Positions 1 through 6,583 are shown, counted from the first letter of the stretch. The stretch: DNA of 9,286 bases from Candidatus Dadabacteria bacterium (GCA_020054175.1 JAGVLR010000023.1:1-9286), one strand, 5' to 3'. Program-made: numbers and translations. Notes: generated by a model not told the origin, from the letters alone.

Positions 1-99
1 AACGAGCCGGTAGGAACGCGCGTATTCGGACCGATAGCGAGGGAACTCAGGACGAAAGGGTTTATGAAAATTATTTCCCTGGCCCCAGAGGTGGTGTGA
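1..99 (+). CDS. rplN: 50S ribosomal protein L14 (uL14), 3' end only
   Basis: Only the last 32 codons and the TGA stop (97-99) are present; the gene begins left of the window. The visible tail reads GTRVFGPIARELR followed by FMKIISLAPEVV, which matches the highly conserved C-terminus of L14. In the family, L14 binds 23S rRNA at the subunit interface and contacts 16S rRNA in bridges to the small subunit. It is followed after a single base by rplX, the standard spc-operon neighbour. The last bases of this gene (AGGTGGTG, near 90-97) probably also provide the rplX ribosome binding site. The fragment is short, but the motif and gene order make the call firm. Confidence 0.95.
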   Translation, partial: NEPVGTRVFGPIARELRTKGFMKIISLAPEVV

Positions 100-100
100 A

Positions 101-457
101 ATGGCTTTGACAGAAAAACAGAATAGTACTCATAAGAAGAAATTCAACATAAAATCCGGCGATACGGTATACGTAACGGCGGGGAAGGAAAAAGGCAAGA
201 CCGGGAAGGTCATAAAGGTTCTCAAGAAGAAGGACGGGGCGCTCGTGGAAAAGCTCAATATCGTTAAGCGCCACGAGAAACAGTCTCAGAAGAACCCGAC
301 CGGCGGCATCGTCGAGAAGGAAGCGCCGATACACGTTTCCAACCTCATGCTGCTCGACAGCGTGGACCGCAAGCCCGTCCGCATAGGGCGTAAGGTGCTC
401 TCCAGCGGAGAGAAAGTAAGGTATAGCAAAAAGAGCGGAGAGGAGATCAGGAAATAA
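101..457 (+). CDS. rplX: 50S ribosomal protein L24 (uL24)
   Basis: A 118-residue protein with a KOW motif at about residues 18-44 (GDTVYVTAGKEKGKTGKVIKV) and the typical L24 tail RIGRKVLSSGEKVRYSKKSGE. L24 is an early-assembly protein that nucleates folding of the 5' part of 23S rRNA and sits near the peptide exit tunnel. About 15 residues (MALTEKQNSTHKKKF) precede the KOW motif, more than in many L24 proteins, which begin almost directly with it. No better internal start is visible, and this ATG lies one base after the rplN stop behind a GAGGTGG sequence, so the start is kept. The TAA stop overlaps the rplE ATG by one base (TAATG), which suggests translational coupling. Confidence 0.97.
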   Translation: MALTEKQNSTHKKKFNIKSGDTVYVTAGKEKGKTGKVIKVLKKKDGALVEKLNIVKRHEKQSQKNPTGGIVEKEAPIHVSNLMLLDSVDRKPVRIGRKVLSSGEKVRYSKKSGEEIRK

Positions 458-1011
458 TGGCTCCCAGGTTAAAAGGATTATATCAGGAGAAGGTTGCTCC
501 TTCTTTAAACCAGAAATATTCATATAAGAACCCGATGCAGATCCCCACGATCGAGAAGATCGTCATAAACATGGGACTCGGCAGGCTCAGCGACGCCGGT
601 AAGGACAAGAAGGTTATAGAAGAGGCGGTGGATGAGCTCGGACGAATCACCGGCCAGAGGCCTGTCGTCAAGGCAGCGAAGAAATCCATCGCGGGATTTA
701 AGCTGAGGGAAGGCCTTCCCGTAGGGGTCGCGGTCACGCTTCGCGGGAACAGGATGTACGAGTTCCTGGACAGGCTCGTGAATCTCGCCCTTCCGAGGGT
801 GAGGGACTTTCGCGGGGTATCCTCCAAGGCGTTCGACGGAAGCGGCAACTACACGCTCGGCCTAAGGGAGCAGGTAATATTCCCCGAGATAGACTACAGC
901 AAGGTCCAGCATGTGAAGGGTATGAACATAAGCATAGTGACCACGGCCAAGACGGACGAAGAGGCAAGGAGCCTCCTTCAGGAATTCGGAATGCCGTTTA
1001 CAACAAACTAG
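457..1011 (+). CDS. rplE: 50S ribosomal protein L5 (uL5)
   Basis: A 184-residue protein, close to the usual length of about 179-180. Family blocks are visible: IPTIEKIVINMGLG (about 29-42), ITGQRPVVKAAKKSIAGFKLREG (about 64-86), the RDFRGVSSKAFDGSGNYTLGLREQ region (about 116-139) and FPEIDY (142-147). L5 binds 5S rRNA in the central protuberance and contacts P-site tRNA. The ATG overlaps the rplX stop (TAATG). An AGGAG lies at 441-445 inside the end of rplX, 11 bases before the start, so initiation can be independent as well as coupled. In E. coli the S8 repressor acts near the start of this gene. Here a simple hairpin at 488-504 is the only structure I see, and it lacks a recognisable S8 core. 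Confidence 0.98.
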   Translation: MAPRLKGLYQEKVAPSLNQKYSYKNPMQIPTIEKIVINMGLGRLSDAGKDKKVIEEAVDELGRITGQRPVVKAAKKSIAGFKLREGLPVGVAVTLRGNRMYEFLDRLVNLALPRVRDFRGVSSKAFDGSGNYTLGLREQVIFPEIDYSKVQHVKGMNISIVTTAKTDEEARSLLQEFGMPFTTN

Positions 1012-1024
1012 GAGATAAAGCTCG

Positions 1025-1210
1025 ATGACACGCAAAGGACTTATGGAAAGATCGATGAGGGAGCCCAAGTTCAAGGTGAGGCAGAGGAACCGCTGCCCTC
1101 TCTGCGGAAGGCCGAGGTCCTACATCAGACACTTCGACATGTGCAGGATATGCTTCAGGGACCTTTCGAGCCATGGCAAGATACCGGGCGTAAGAAAGTC
1201 GAGCTGGTAA
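1025..1210 (+). CDS. rpsN: 30S ribosomal protein S14, short zinc-binding form (uS14, type Z)
   Basis: A 61-residue protein with a complete zinc ribbon: C24, C27, C40 and C43 in CPLC and CRIC. This is the short C+ form of S14, unlike the roughly 100-residue zinc-free form of E. coli. S14 is a late-assembling protein of the 30S head. The C-terminal block FRDLSSHGKIPGVRKSSW is the standard ending of the short form. The start is supported by GGAG at 1011-1014, ten bases upstream, which begins on the last base of the rplE stop. The family's short form is usually the ancestral version, replaced by zinc-free paralogs in some lineages under zinc limitation. Whether this organism has such a paralog cannot be seen here. 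Confidence 0.98.
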   Translation: MTRKGLMERSMREPKFKVRQRNRCPLCGRPRSYIRHFDMCRICFRDLSSHGKIPGVRKSSW

Positions 1211-1271
1211 GCGGTATTCGAGAAAGATTCGACGAATTAATTTTTCAGATTATTACAGGGGGCAATAAAAC

Positions 1272-1664
1272 ATGACAGACCCGATAGCCGACATGCTTAC
1301 GAGGATCAGAAACGCCTTGATTGCGGGTCACAAGACGGCTACGATACCGAGCTCCACTATAAAGGCGGAGCTTGCGAGGATCTTGAAAGAGCAGGGATAT
1401 ATAAGCGACTACAAGCTCGAAGGGGAAGGCGTGAGGAAGGTTATAACGATAACCCTCGCCTACGCTTCGGGGAAGACGAGTGTTATAAAGGAAATCCAGA
1501 GAATCAGCAAGCCGAGCAGAAGGGTTTACGTCGGCAAGGGCGAGATTCCCCGTATAATGGGCGGTCTCGGAACCTGCATACTCTCGACCTCCAAGGGCAT
1601 TCTGACGGGTAACGAAGCCAGGAAGCGGGGAGTGGGCGGGGAGCTTATCTGTTCTATATTGTGA
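1272..1664 (+). CDS. rpsH: 30S ribosomal protein S8 (uS8)
   Basis: A 130-residue protein of normal length, starting MTDPIADMLTRIRNA, the classic S8 N-terminus. It ends with the STSKGILTGNEARKRGVGGEL signature (about 106-125). S8 is a primary 16S rRNA binder of the central domain and in E. coli is also the translational repressor of the spc operon. The start follows AGGGGG at 1257-1262 with a nine-base spacer. A 61-base gap separates it from rpsN, one of the wider gaps here. That gap holds only a weak five-base inverted repeat (1216-1220 and 1233-1237) and a short T run, not a convincing terminator. The next gene, rplF, starts ten bases downstream. Confidence 0.98.
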   Translation: MTDPIADMLTRIRNALIAGHKTATIPSSTIKAELARILKEQGYISDYKLEGEGVRKVITITLAYASGKTSVIKEIQRISKPSRRVYVGKGEIPRIMGGLGTCILSTSKGILTGNEARKRGVGGELICSIL

Positions 1665-1674
1665 GGGAGCATTA

Positions 1675-2223
1675 ATGTCTCGAATTGGAAGAAAACCTAT
1701 AAAAGTGCCGAACGGGGTCAAGATAGGCCTTAAGAACGGCGTTGTAGAGATCGAAGGCGGAAAGGGCAAGCTGACTTGGGACATGCCCGAAGGTGTAAAC
1801 GCCAAGCTCGAAGAAGAAACCCTGATTGTAGACAGGGACAGCGACGAAAAGGAGATAAAGGCCCTTCACGGGCTTACGAGGGCCGTCCTTTCTAACATGG
1901 TGACGGGAGTCAGCGAAGGATTTTCCCGGACCCTCGAGATCGTCGGCGTCGGTTACAGGGCGGAATCGCTCGGGAGCAGCCAGATAAAGTTCAACCTCGG
2001 GTATTCGAACCCTATTGAATTCACGATTCCCCAGGGGATATCGGCGGAATTCGAGGAAAGGGGCACGAGGCTTATCTTGAAGGGCATCGACAAGCAGGTC
2101 CTCGGACAGACTGCTGCCCGGATAAGGGAGCTCAGGCCGCCCGATTCGTACAAGGGAAAGGGAATCAGATATTCCACTGAAAAACTGAAGCTGAAGCCCG
2201 GAAAATCGGGAGGTAAGGGATGA
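1675..2223 (+). CDS. rplF: 50S ribosomal protein L6 (uL6)
   Basis: A 182-residue protein of usual length. It begins MSRIGRKPIKVPNGV and carries the two L6 repeat domains, roughly residues 1-82 and 83-182. GVGYRAE lies near 91-97 and the C-terminal signature RPPDSYKGKGIRY at 154-166 (the family usually has PPEPYKGKGIRY). L6 binds 23S rRNA near the sarcin-ricin loop, at the factor-binding site. GAGGGAG at 1663-1669, overlapping the rpsH stop, serves as ribosome binding site. The TGA stop overlaps the rplR ATG (ATGA, 2220-2223), so L18 synthesis is probably coupled to L6. Confidence 0.98.
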   Translation: MSRIGRKPIKVPNGVKIGLKNGVVEIEGGKGKLTWDMPEGVNAKLEEETLIVDRDSDEKEIKALHGLTRAVLSNMVTGVSEGFSRTLEIVGVGYRAESLGSSQIKFNLGYSNPIEFTIPQGISAEFEERGTRLILKGIDKQVLGQTAARIRELRPPDSYKGKGIRYSTEKLKLKPGKSGGKG

Positions 2224-2594
2224 CGACAAGACTCAGCAGGAAGATAAAAAAGGATATAAGGCACACGAGGGTAAGGCGGAAGGTTTCCGGAAGTCCGGAA
2301 AGGCCGAGACTTTCGGTTTTCAAATCCTCGTCGCACATTTACGGGCAGATCATAGACGACCTCAATTCGGTAACGATAGTATCGGCGTCTTCCCTCACTC
2401 CTGAAATCAGGGAGATTCTCGGGAAGGAAAAAACGAAGAAGACCGACGAAGCGAAAATCGTCGGTAAGGTTCTCGCGGAGAGGGCCGTTGCGAAAGGCAT
2501 ACGCCAGGTTTCTTTCGACCGCGGCGGTTATCCCTATCACGGCAGAATAAAGGCTTTCGCCGATGCCGCGAGGGAAGCAGGTCTCGAATTTTAA
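2220..2594 (+). CDS. rplR: 50S ribosomal protein L18 (uL18)
   Basis: A 124-residue protein, slightly longer than the common 117-122. The basic N-terminus (RKIKKDIRHTRVRRKV) is followed by ERPRLSVFKSSSHIYGQIIDD (about 27-47). The L18 ending FDRGGYPYHGRIKAFADAAREAGLEF occupies about 99-124. L18 binds 5S rRNA together with L5 and L25 and helps dock it into the large subunit. The ATG overlaps the rplF stop by four bases. The AAGGGA just upstream is modest, so reinitiation after rplF is the likely route. A stretch rich in lysine and glutamate (about 64-80) is more charged than in typical homologs but does not break the fold. Confidence 0.98.
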   Translation: MTTRLSRKIKKDIRHTRVRRKVSGSPERPRLSVFKSSSHIYGQIIDDLNSVTIVSASSLTPEIREILGKEKTKKTDEAKIVGKVLAERAVAKGIRQVSFDRGGYPYHGRIKAFADAAREAGLEF

Positions 2595-2622
2595 CAAAAA
2601 GAATTTCAAAGGATTTATAGCT

Positions 2623-2627
2623 GGAGG
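2623..2627 (+). promoter_or_regulatory. Ribosome binding site that fixes the TTG start of rpsE
   Basis: GGAGG lies five bases before TTG (2633-2635). There is no ATG or GTG in frame between this site and the conserved S5 block, so it decides the unusual start. Confidence 0.8.
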
Positions 2628-2632
2628 CGTAC

Positions 2633-3157
2633 TTGCAAAAAGAAAAGATCGACGCAACCGAGTATGAGCTCAAAGAAAAGGTGGTCCATATCAGACGAGT
2701 GGCCAAGGTTACCAAGGGCGGAAAGAGGTTTCACTTCACTGCGCTCGCGGTGGTAGGCAATTCCGAAGGTATCATAGGATCGGGCCTCGGCAAATCGAAC
2801 GAGGTGCCCGACGCCATCAGAAAGGCGATAGAAAAGGCCAAGAAGAACCTTATAAGGGTGCCGATAAAGGGGAACACGATACCCCACGAGGTGCTTGGAG
2901 AGCACGTATCGAGCAGGGTTATGCTGAGACCGGCGTCGCCTGGTACCGGAGTTATCGCGGGCGGAGCCGTGCGCGCCGTCGTCGAGCTTTCGGGAATCAG
3001 CGACATACTGTCGAAAGTCGTGGGCTCGACCAACCCTCTTAACGTCGTAAAGGCGGCGATAAACGGGCTTGCTCTTCTCAGAATGCCGCAGGAAGTGGCC
3101 GATATCAGAGGCAAGGACTTAAAGGAGCTCGATCTCCCGAAGTCTTATTTGAATTGA
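2633..3157 (+). CDS. rpsE: 30S ribosomal protein S5 (uS5), TTG start
   Basis: A 174-residue protein. The N-terminal S5 domain (about 13-76) contains VVHIRRVAKVTKGGKRFHF, whose KGGKRF loop corresponds to the region where spectinomycin-resistance changes map in other bacteria. The C-terminal domain (about 87-160) carries the family blocks RPASPGTGVIAGG and KVVGSTNPLNVVKA. S5 sits at the mRNA entry channel of the 30S subunit and affects decoding accuracy. The start is TTG, supported by GGAGG at 2623-2627 and by the family's normal N-terminal length; the first residue is read as Met. It follows rplR after 38 bases. Downstream, rpmD is missing and an 86-base spacer leads to rplO. Confidence 0.97.
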   Translation: MQKEKIDATEYELKEKVVHIRRVAKVTKGGKRFHFTALAVVGNSEGIIGSGLGKSNEVPDAIRKAIEKAKKNLIRVPIKGNTIPHEVLGEHVSSRVMLRPASPGTGVIAGGAVRAVVELSGISDILSKVVGSTNPLNVVKAAINGLALLRMPQEVADIRGKDLKELDLPKSYLN

Positions 3158-3177
3158 GTTTCTTGAAGAACGATAAT
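3149..3177 (+). promoter_or_regulatory. Candidate sigma-70-type internal promoter upstream of rplO
   Basis: TTGAAT (3149-3154) and GATAAT (3172-3177) are separated by exactly 17 bases and match 9 of 12 consensus positions. The -35 element overlaps the rpsE stop. A transcript would begin around 3183-3186, just at the hairpin at 3186-3209. It would give rplO-secY-adk-map and the genes beyond their own promoter. This is a pattern match by eye, not evidence of transcription. Confidence 0.35.
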
Positions 3178-3185
3178 CCGCGAAC

Positions 3186-3209
3186 CCCGCACCGGGAATA
3201 CCGGGCGGG
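3186..3209 (+). promoter_or_regulatory. GC-rich hairpin in the rpsE-rplO spacer
   Basis: CCCGC, a bulged A, and CCGG pair with CCGG and GCGGG around a GAATA loop, making nine G-C pairs with one bulge. The sequence after it is AT-rich (CGAATAAAAATTC) but has no T run, so it is not a standard intrinsic terminator. It could be a transcript 5'-end stabiliser, a processing or pause site, or a protein-binding element. The pairing is directly visible; the role is unknown. Confidence 0.55.
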
Positions 3210-3243
3210 CGAATAAAAATTCATTACACGAGGTCTTAATCAG

Positions 3244-3675
3244 ATGCTTAACAGTCTATCTCCCCAGCCGGGTGCGAAAAAGCAGAAAAAAAGGGTAGGA
3301 AGAGGTTCGGGGAGTACGGGAAAGACGAGCGGAAAGGGGCACAAGGGCCAGAGGGCCAGGTCCGGCGGAAAGGTTTCGCCGTGGTTCGAAGGCGGACAGA
3401 CGACGCTCAAGCTGAGATCGCCCAAGAGGGGCTTCACCAGCAGGAACAGGGAAAAGATAGACCTCGTCAACGTCTCCGATCTTAATAGATTCAACGACGG
3501 CGACGTCGTTACGGACGTCGAGCTGAAGGCAGCCGGCCTTGCAAAGGGAAAGAACCCTATAAAGATTCTCGGAAACGGCGATCTCGAAAAGGCGCTTACC
3601 GTAAAAGCGGCGGCGTTCAGCAAGGGCGCCATAAAGAAGATCGAAGAGAAAGGCGGTAAGGCAGATATTATATGA
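3244..3675 (+). CDS. rplO: 50S ribosomal protein L15 (uL15)
   Basis: A 143-residue protein, near the family's 144-150. The glycine- and arginine-rich N-terminal extension (KKRVGRGSGSTGKTSGKGHKGQRARSGG, about 15-42) threads into 23S rRNA. It is followed by FEGGQTTLKLRSPKRGF (48-64), a variant of the usual FEGGQMPLxRRLPKRGF. The C-terminal globular domain has ILGNGDLEKALTVKAAAFSKGA (about 108-129). L15 is a late-assembly protein of the large subunit. GAGGT at 3230-3234 with a nine-base spacer supports this ATG. The stop overlaps the secY ATG (ATGA), so secY translation is probably coupled. The gene normally follows rpmD, which is absent here. Confidence 0.98.
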   Translation: MLNSLSPQPGAKKQKKRVGRGSGSTGKTSGKGHKGQRARSGGKVSPWFEGGQTTLKLRSPKRGFTSRNREKIDLVNVSDLNRFNDGDVVTDVELKAAGLAKGKNPIKILGNGDLEKALTVKAAAFSKGAIKKIEEKGGKADII

Positions 3676-4991
3676 ATAGAAATATAGGTGCTATTCCTAG
3701 AATACCTGAGCTTAACAAGCGCCTTTTGTTCACGGCCCTTATGCTGGTTATTTACAGGCTCGGGGTGTTCGTCCCTCTGCCCGGCATAGATTCCGAGCAG
3801 ATTGTCAGGCTCTTCGAAGAGACCAGGGGCACGATATTCGACATACTGAACATGTTTTCGGGCGGTGCGCTCGAGCGTGCGTCAGTCTTCGCGCTCGGCG
3901 TTATGCCTTATATCACCTCCTCGATTATAATGTCCCTTCTCGTAAAGGCGTTTCCGACCCTGGAAGCAATGCAGAAGGAAGGGGAGGCCGGCAGGAGAAA
4001 GATTAATCAGTACTCCCGTTACGGAACAGTACTTATATGTATAGTGCAGGGCTTCATGCTTGCCGTCACTCTTGAAAGCGGAATGGGCACGGGCACACCT
4101 GTGGTAAAGGACGCAGGCTGGACGTTCAGGATCATGACGGTCCTAACGCTGACGGCAGGCTCCCTTTTTGTTATGTGGATAGGCGAGCAGATTACAGAGC
4201 GCGGTATAGGAAACGGCATATCGCTCATCATCGCCGCCTCGATTCTCGTCGGGATACCGGGAGCGCTGTGGAATATCGTGAGGCTCATAAGCACGGGCGA
4301 AATGACCGTATTCGGCGTTGCGCTGATCTTCCTCCTCCTCATTCTTGTGGTTGCCTTCATAGTATTTGTCGAGAGGTCGTATCGAAAGATACCGGTACAG
4401 TATCCGAGAAGGGTCGTCGGAAGGAAGGTATATGGCGGGCAGTCTTCGCACCTTCCGCTGAAAACGAACACGGCGGGCGTCATACCCCCCATCTTCGCTT
4501 CTTCGCTTCTTATATTCCCTGCGACGATTCTTACATTCGTCAACGTTCCGTTCCTCCGGGATATGTCGGATTTGTTATTCGAGAACCTGCTCGTGTATAA
4601 TATTATATTTGCAGCATTAATTATATTTTTCGCCTATTTCTACACGGCGATCATTTATAATCCGGACGATCTTGCTGAGAATCTCAGGAAGAACGGCGGT
4701 TTTATACCCGGAATAAGGCCGGGAAAGAAGACCTCCGAGTACATAGACAGGATACTCGGACGAATAACGTTCATAGGCGCCGTATATGTGGCTTTCGTGT
4801 GCGCTATACCATCCTTTCTGCAGCGGGAGCCGTTTAATCTGCCTTTCTACTTCGGCGGCACCTCACTCCTGATCGTGGTGGGCGTCACCCTTGACTTCGT
4901 TCAGCAGGTGGAATCGTTCCTCATCACTCACAGTTACGAGGGGTTCGTGAAGAAGCGCGGGATGAAAGGTCCCAGAAGATACAATATTTAA
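3672..4991 (+). CDS. secY: Protein translocase channel subunit SecY
   Basis: A 439-residue integral inner-membrane protein, the pore of the SecYEG translocon that passes unfolded proteins across or into the membrane with SecA or the ribosome. Ten membrane segments are visible, at roughly 17-37, 72-93, 115-135, 152-171, 181-199, 212-233, 266-290, 308-330, 368-385 and 392-412. The plug region FDILNMFSGGALERASVFALG (about 56-76) precedes the second segment. ITERGIGNGISL (174-185) and the cytosolic loops YRKIPVQYPRR (237-247) and GGFIPGIRPGKKT (342-354) are conserved. R349 corresponds to the functionally critical arginine 357 of E. coli. The start overlaps the rplO stop by four bases; adk follows after 16 bases. 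The stretch encoding the eighth segment is unusually AT-rich. Confidence 0.99.
   Translation: MNRNIGAIPRIPELNKRLLFTALMLVIYRLGVFVPLPGIDSEQIVRLFEETRGTIFDILNMFSGGALERASVFALGVMPYITSSIIMSLLVKAFPTLEAMQKEGEAGRRKINQYSRYGTVLICIVQGFMLAVTLESGMGTGTPVVKDAGWTFRIMTVLTLTAGSLFVMWIGEQITERGIGNGISLIIAASILVGIPGALWNIVRLISTGEMTVFGVALIFLLLILVVAFIVFVERSYRKIPVQYPRRVVGRKVYGGQSSHLPLKTNTAGVIPPIFASSLLIFPATILTFVNVPFLRDMSDLLFENLLVYNIIFAALIIFFAYFYTAIIYNPDDLAENLRKNGGFIPGIRPGKKTSEYIDRILGRITFIGAVYVAFVCAIPSFLQREPFNLPFYFGGTSLLIVVGVTLDFVQQVESFLITHSYEGFVKKRGMKGPRRYNI
4572..4601 (+). promoter_or_regulatory. Promoter-like sequence inside secY (weak candidate)
   Basis: TTGTTA (4572-4577) and a perfect TATAAT (4596-4601) are 18 bases apart, matching 10 of 12 consensus positions. 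They lie about 400 bases before adk. The hexamers fall in an AT-rich stretch coding for a hydrophobic membrane segment (Tyr-Asn-Ile-Ile-Phe), where such matches arise easily by chance. It is listed only as a possible extra promoter for adk-map-infA and beyond. Confidence 0.15.
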
Positions 4992-5007
4992 TGGTGGTGT
5001 TTATATA

Positions 5008-5580
5008 ATGCGACTTATATTGTTCGGTCCCCCGGGTGCCGGAAAGGGGACCCAGGCGGTTAGAATTACTCAGAAATATGCTACGGCACATATATCGACG
5101 GGAGACATGCTGAGGGCGGCCGTCAAGAACGGCACGGAGCTGGGACAGCTTGCGAAGTCATACATGGACAAGGGAGAGCTTGTTCCCGACGGAGTTGTTA
5201 TAGGAATAATAAAAGATAGAATCGGCGAGAACGACGCGAAGAGCGGATTTATGCTGGACGGCTTCCCGCGTACGGTACCTCAGGCCGAAGCGCTCAGCGA
5301 GATGCTCAATTCGACCGGAGCGTCCATAGACGCCGTCGTATCTATAGAGGTAAACGACGAGGAGATCGTCAAAAGAATACTCGAGCGCCAGAAGATAGAA
5401 GGAAGAGAGGACGATACCGAAGATGTAGTAAGGAACAGGCTCAAGGTTTACCGAAATCAGACCGAGCCTCTAAAATCTTACTACGCAGAGGAAGGCGTCC
5501 TGCACGAAGTTGACGGAATGGGGAGCATCGACGACGTATTCGGAAAAATCGATTCGGTGCTGGCGGATTTGAGGGCATGA
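5008..5580 (+). CDS. adk: Adenylate kinase, short-LID form
   Basis: A 190-residue cytosolic enzyme that interconverts ATP plus AMP and two ADP. The P-loop GPPGAGKGT is at 7-15. The AMP-binding STGDMLR follows at 30-36, and the catalytic/AMP block LDGFPRT at 83-89, where R88 is the conserved arginine. The LID is short: RQKIEGREDD (127-136) followed by VRNRLKVY (141-148), matching the short type with its R...GRxDD core. It lacks the 25-30-residue LID insertion and the zinc cysteines of long-form enzymes (about 214 residues). GGTGG just after the secY stop is a plausible ribosome binding site. The stop overlaps the map ATG. Its place between secY and map is common outside Gammaproteobacteria. 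Confidence 0.98.
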   Translation: MRLILFGPPGAGKGTQAVRITQKYATAHISTGDMLRAAVKNGTELGQLAKSYMDKGELVPDGVVIGIIKDRIGENDAKSGFMLDGFPRTVPQAEALSEMLNSTGASIDAVVSIEVNDEEIVKRILERQKIEGREDDTEDVVRNRLKVYRNQTEPLKSYYAEEGVLHEVDGMGSIDDVFGKIDSVLADLRA

Positions 5581-6335
5581 TTTATTTGAAGAACAAGGAA
5601 GAAATAGAGAAAATGCGCTCCGCGGCGCAGGTAGTCGTGGAAGCGCTCAGGAAAATGCGTGAGAACGTGGTTGCGGGCGTTTCGACGTGGGACCTCGACC
5701 GCATCGCAGAGGATGTGGCTGTGAGCAAGGGGGCCAAGCCAGCGTTCAAAGGCTATTCGAGCTACCCGGCGTCGGTATGCTTTGCCGTTAACAGCGAAGT
5801 GGTGCACGGCATACCGTCGAAGAAGAAGGTCCTTAAAGAAGGCGATATAGTAGGCCTTGATTTCGGGGTTCTGCTCGACGGGTTTTACGGCGATTCGGCG
5901 ATTACGGTGCCGGTAGGCGGCATATCTTCTCAAGCCGAAAAGCTTTTGAAAGTGACCGAAGAATCCCTCATGAGGGGGATAAACGAGGCAAAGCCGGGAA
6001 ACAGGCTCTACGACATATCGGCCGCAATACAGGGCCATGTAGAGCAGGAAGGATTTTCAGTGGTGAGGTCCTTCGTCGGGCACGGCATCGGCAGGAAGCT
6101 TCACGAGGACCCGCAGGTGCCTAACTTCGTTCCCGAGAACGGGAGCAACGGCAAGGGCATAAAGCTTAAGCCCGGCATGGTTATAGCGATAGAGCCGATG
6201 GTGAATGTCGGCAGGCCCGACGTGAAGATACTTAACGACGGATGGACGGCGGTTACGGTGGACGGAACACTTTCGGCTCATTTCGAGCATACGGTTGCTG
6301 TTACGGAAAACGGCCCGCTGGTTTTAACACAGTAG
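5577..6335 (+). CDS. map: Methionine aminopeptidase, type I
   Basis: A 252-residue cytosolic metalloprotease that removes the initiator Met from nascent proteins when the second residue is small. All metal ligands are present: D95 (GLDFG), D106 (YGDSA), H169 (FVGHGIG), E206 (IEPMV) and E237 (FEHTV). The substrate-side histidines H77 (VVHGIP) and H176 (KLHEDP) are also there, matching E. coli positions 79, 97, 108, 171, 178, 204 and 235 within about two residues. No N-terminal zinc-finger or SH3-binding extension is present, so this is the minimal Ia form. The ATG overlaps the adk stop (ATGA), implying coupling; infA starts eight bases after the stop. Confidence 0.99.
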   Translation: MIYLKNKEEIEKMRSAAQVVVEALRKMRENVVAGVSTWDLDRIAEDVAVSKGAKPAFKGYSSYPASVCFAVNSEVVHGIPSKKKVLKEGDIVGLDFGVLLDGFYGDSAITVPVGGISSQAEKLLKVTEESLMRGINEAKPGNRLYDISAAIQGHVEQEGFSVVRSFVGHGIGRKLHEDPQVPNFVPENGSNGKGIKLKPGMVIAIEPMVNVGRPDVKILNDGWTAVTVDGTLSAHFEHTVAVTENGPLVLTQ

Positions 6336-6343
6336 ATAAACTT

Positions 6344-6565
6344 ATGGCTAAAGAAGAAAGAATAGAGTTCGAAGGTACCGTGACTGAGGCGCTGCCTAAT
6401 GCGATGTTCAGAGTGGAGATTGATGGCGGTCATGAAATTCTGGCATATGTTTCCGGCAAGATGAGGACGAGGTTCATACGCATATTGCCGGGGGACAAGG
6501 TTAAGCTTGAGCTTTCCCCGTACGACCTCACGAAGGGCAGGATCACTTACAGACTGAAAAAATGA
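6344..6565 (+). CDS. infA: Translation initiation factor IF-1
   Basis: A 73-residue single OB-fold protein, the standard length for IF-1. It opens MAKEERIEFEGTVTEALPNAMFRVEI and contains ILAYVSGKMRTRFIRILPGDKVKLELSPYDLTKGRITYR, matching the family throughout. IF-1 sits in the 30S A site with IF-2 and IF-3 during initiation. The frame is open back to an ATG at 6242, but that would overlap map by about 90 bases and add residues absent from the family, so ATG at 6344 is chosen. There is no clear Shine-Dalgarno sequence in the eight-base gap after map, so translation probably depends on coupling to map. The infA-rpmJ-rpsM order is common in many phyla. Confidence 0.98.
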   Translation: MAKEERIEFEGTVTEALPNAMFRVEIDGGHEILAYVSGKMRTRFIRILPGDKVKLELSPYDLTKGRITYRLKK

Positions 6566-6583
6566 TATTACGGAGTGAAGACC

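Noticed and set aside
1211..1271. Possible terminator or promoter in the rpsN-rpsH gap
   Set aside because: The inverted repeat is only five base pairs (ATTCG/CGAAT) with a 12-base loop and a short interrupted T run. No hexamer pair approaches the sigma-70 consensus, and stopping here would cut off essential downstream genes.
6242..6343. N-terminal extension of infA from the in-frame ATG at 6242
   Set aside because: It would overlap the end of map by more than 90 bases and add residues not found in IF-1. ATG 6344 gives the exact family N-terminus and length.
6575..6583. Alternative GTG start of rpmJ three codons upstream
   Set aside because: It overlaps the GGAG ribosome binding site (6572-6575) and would give MKTVKVRAS instead of the near-universal MKVRAS.
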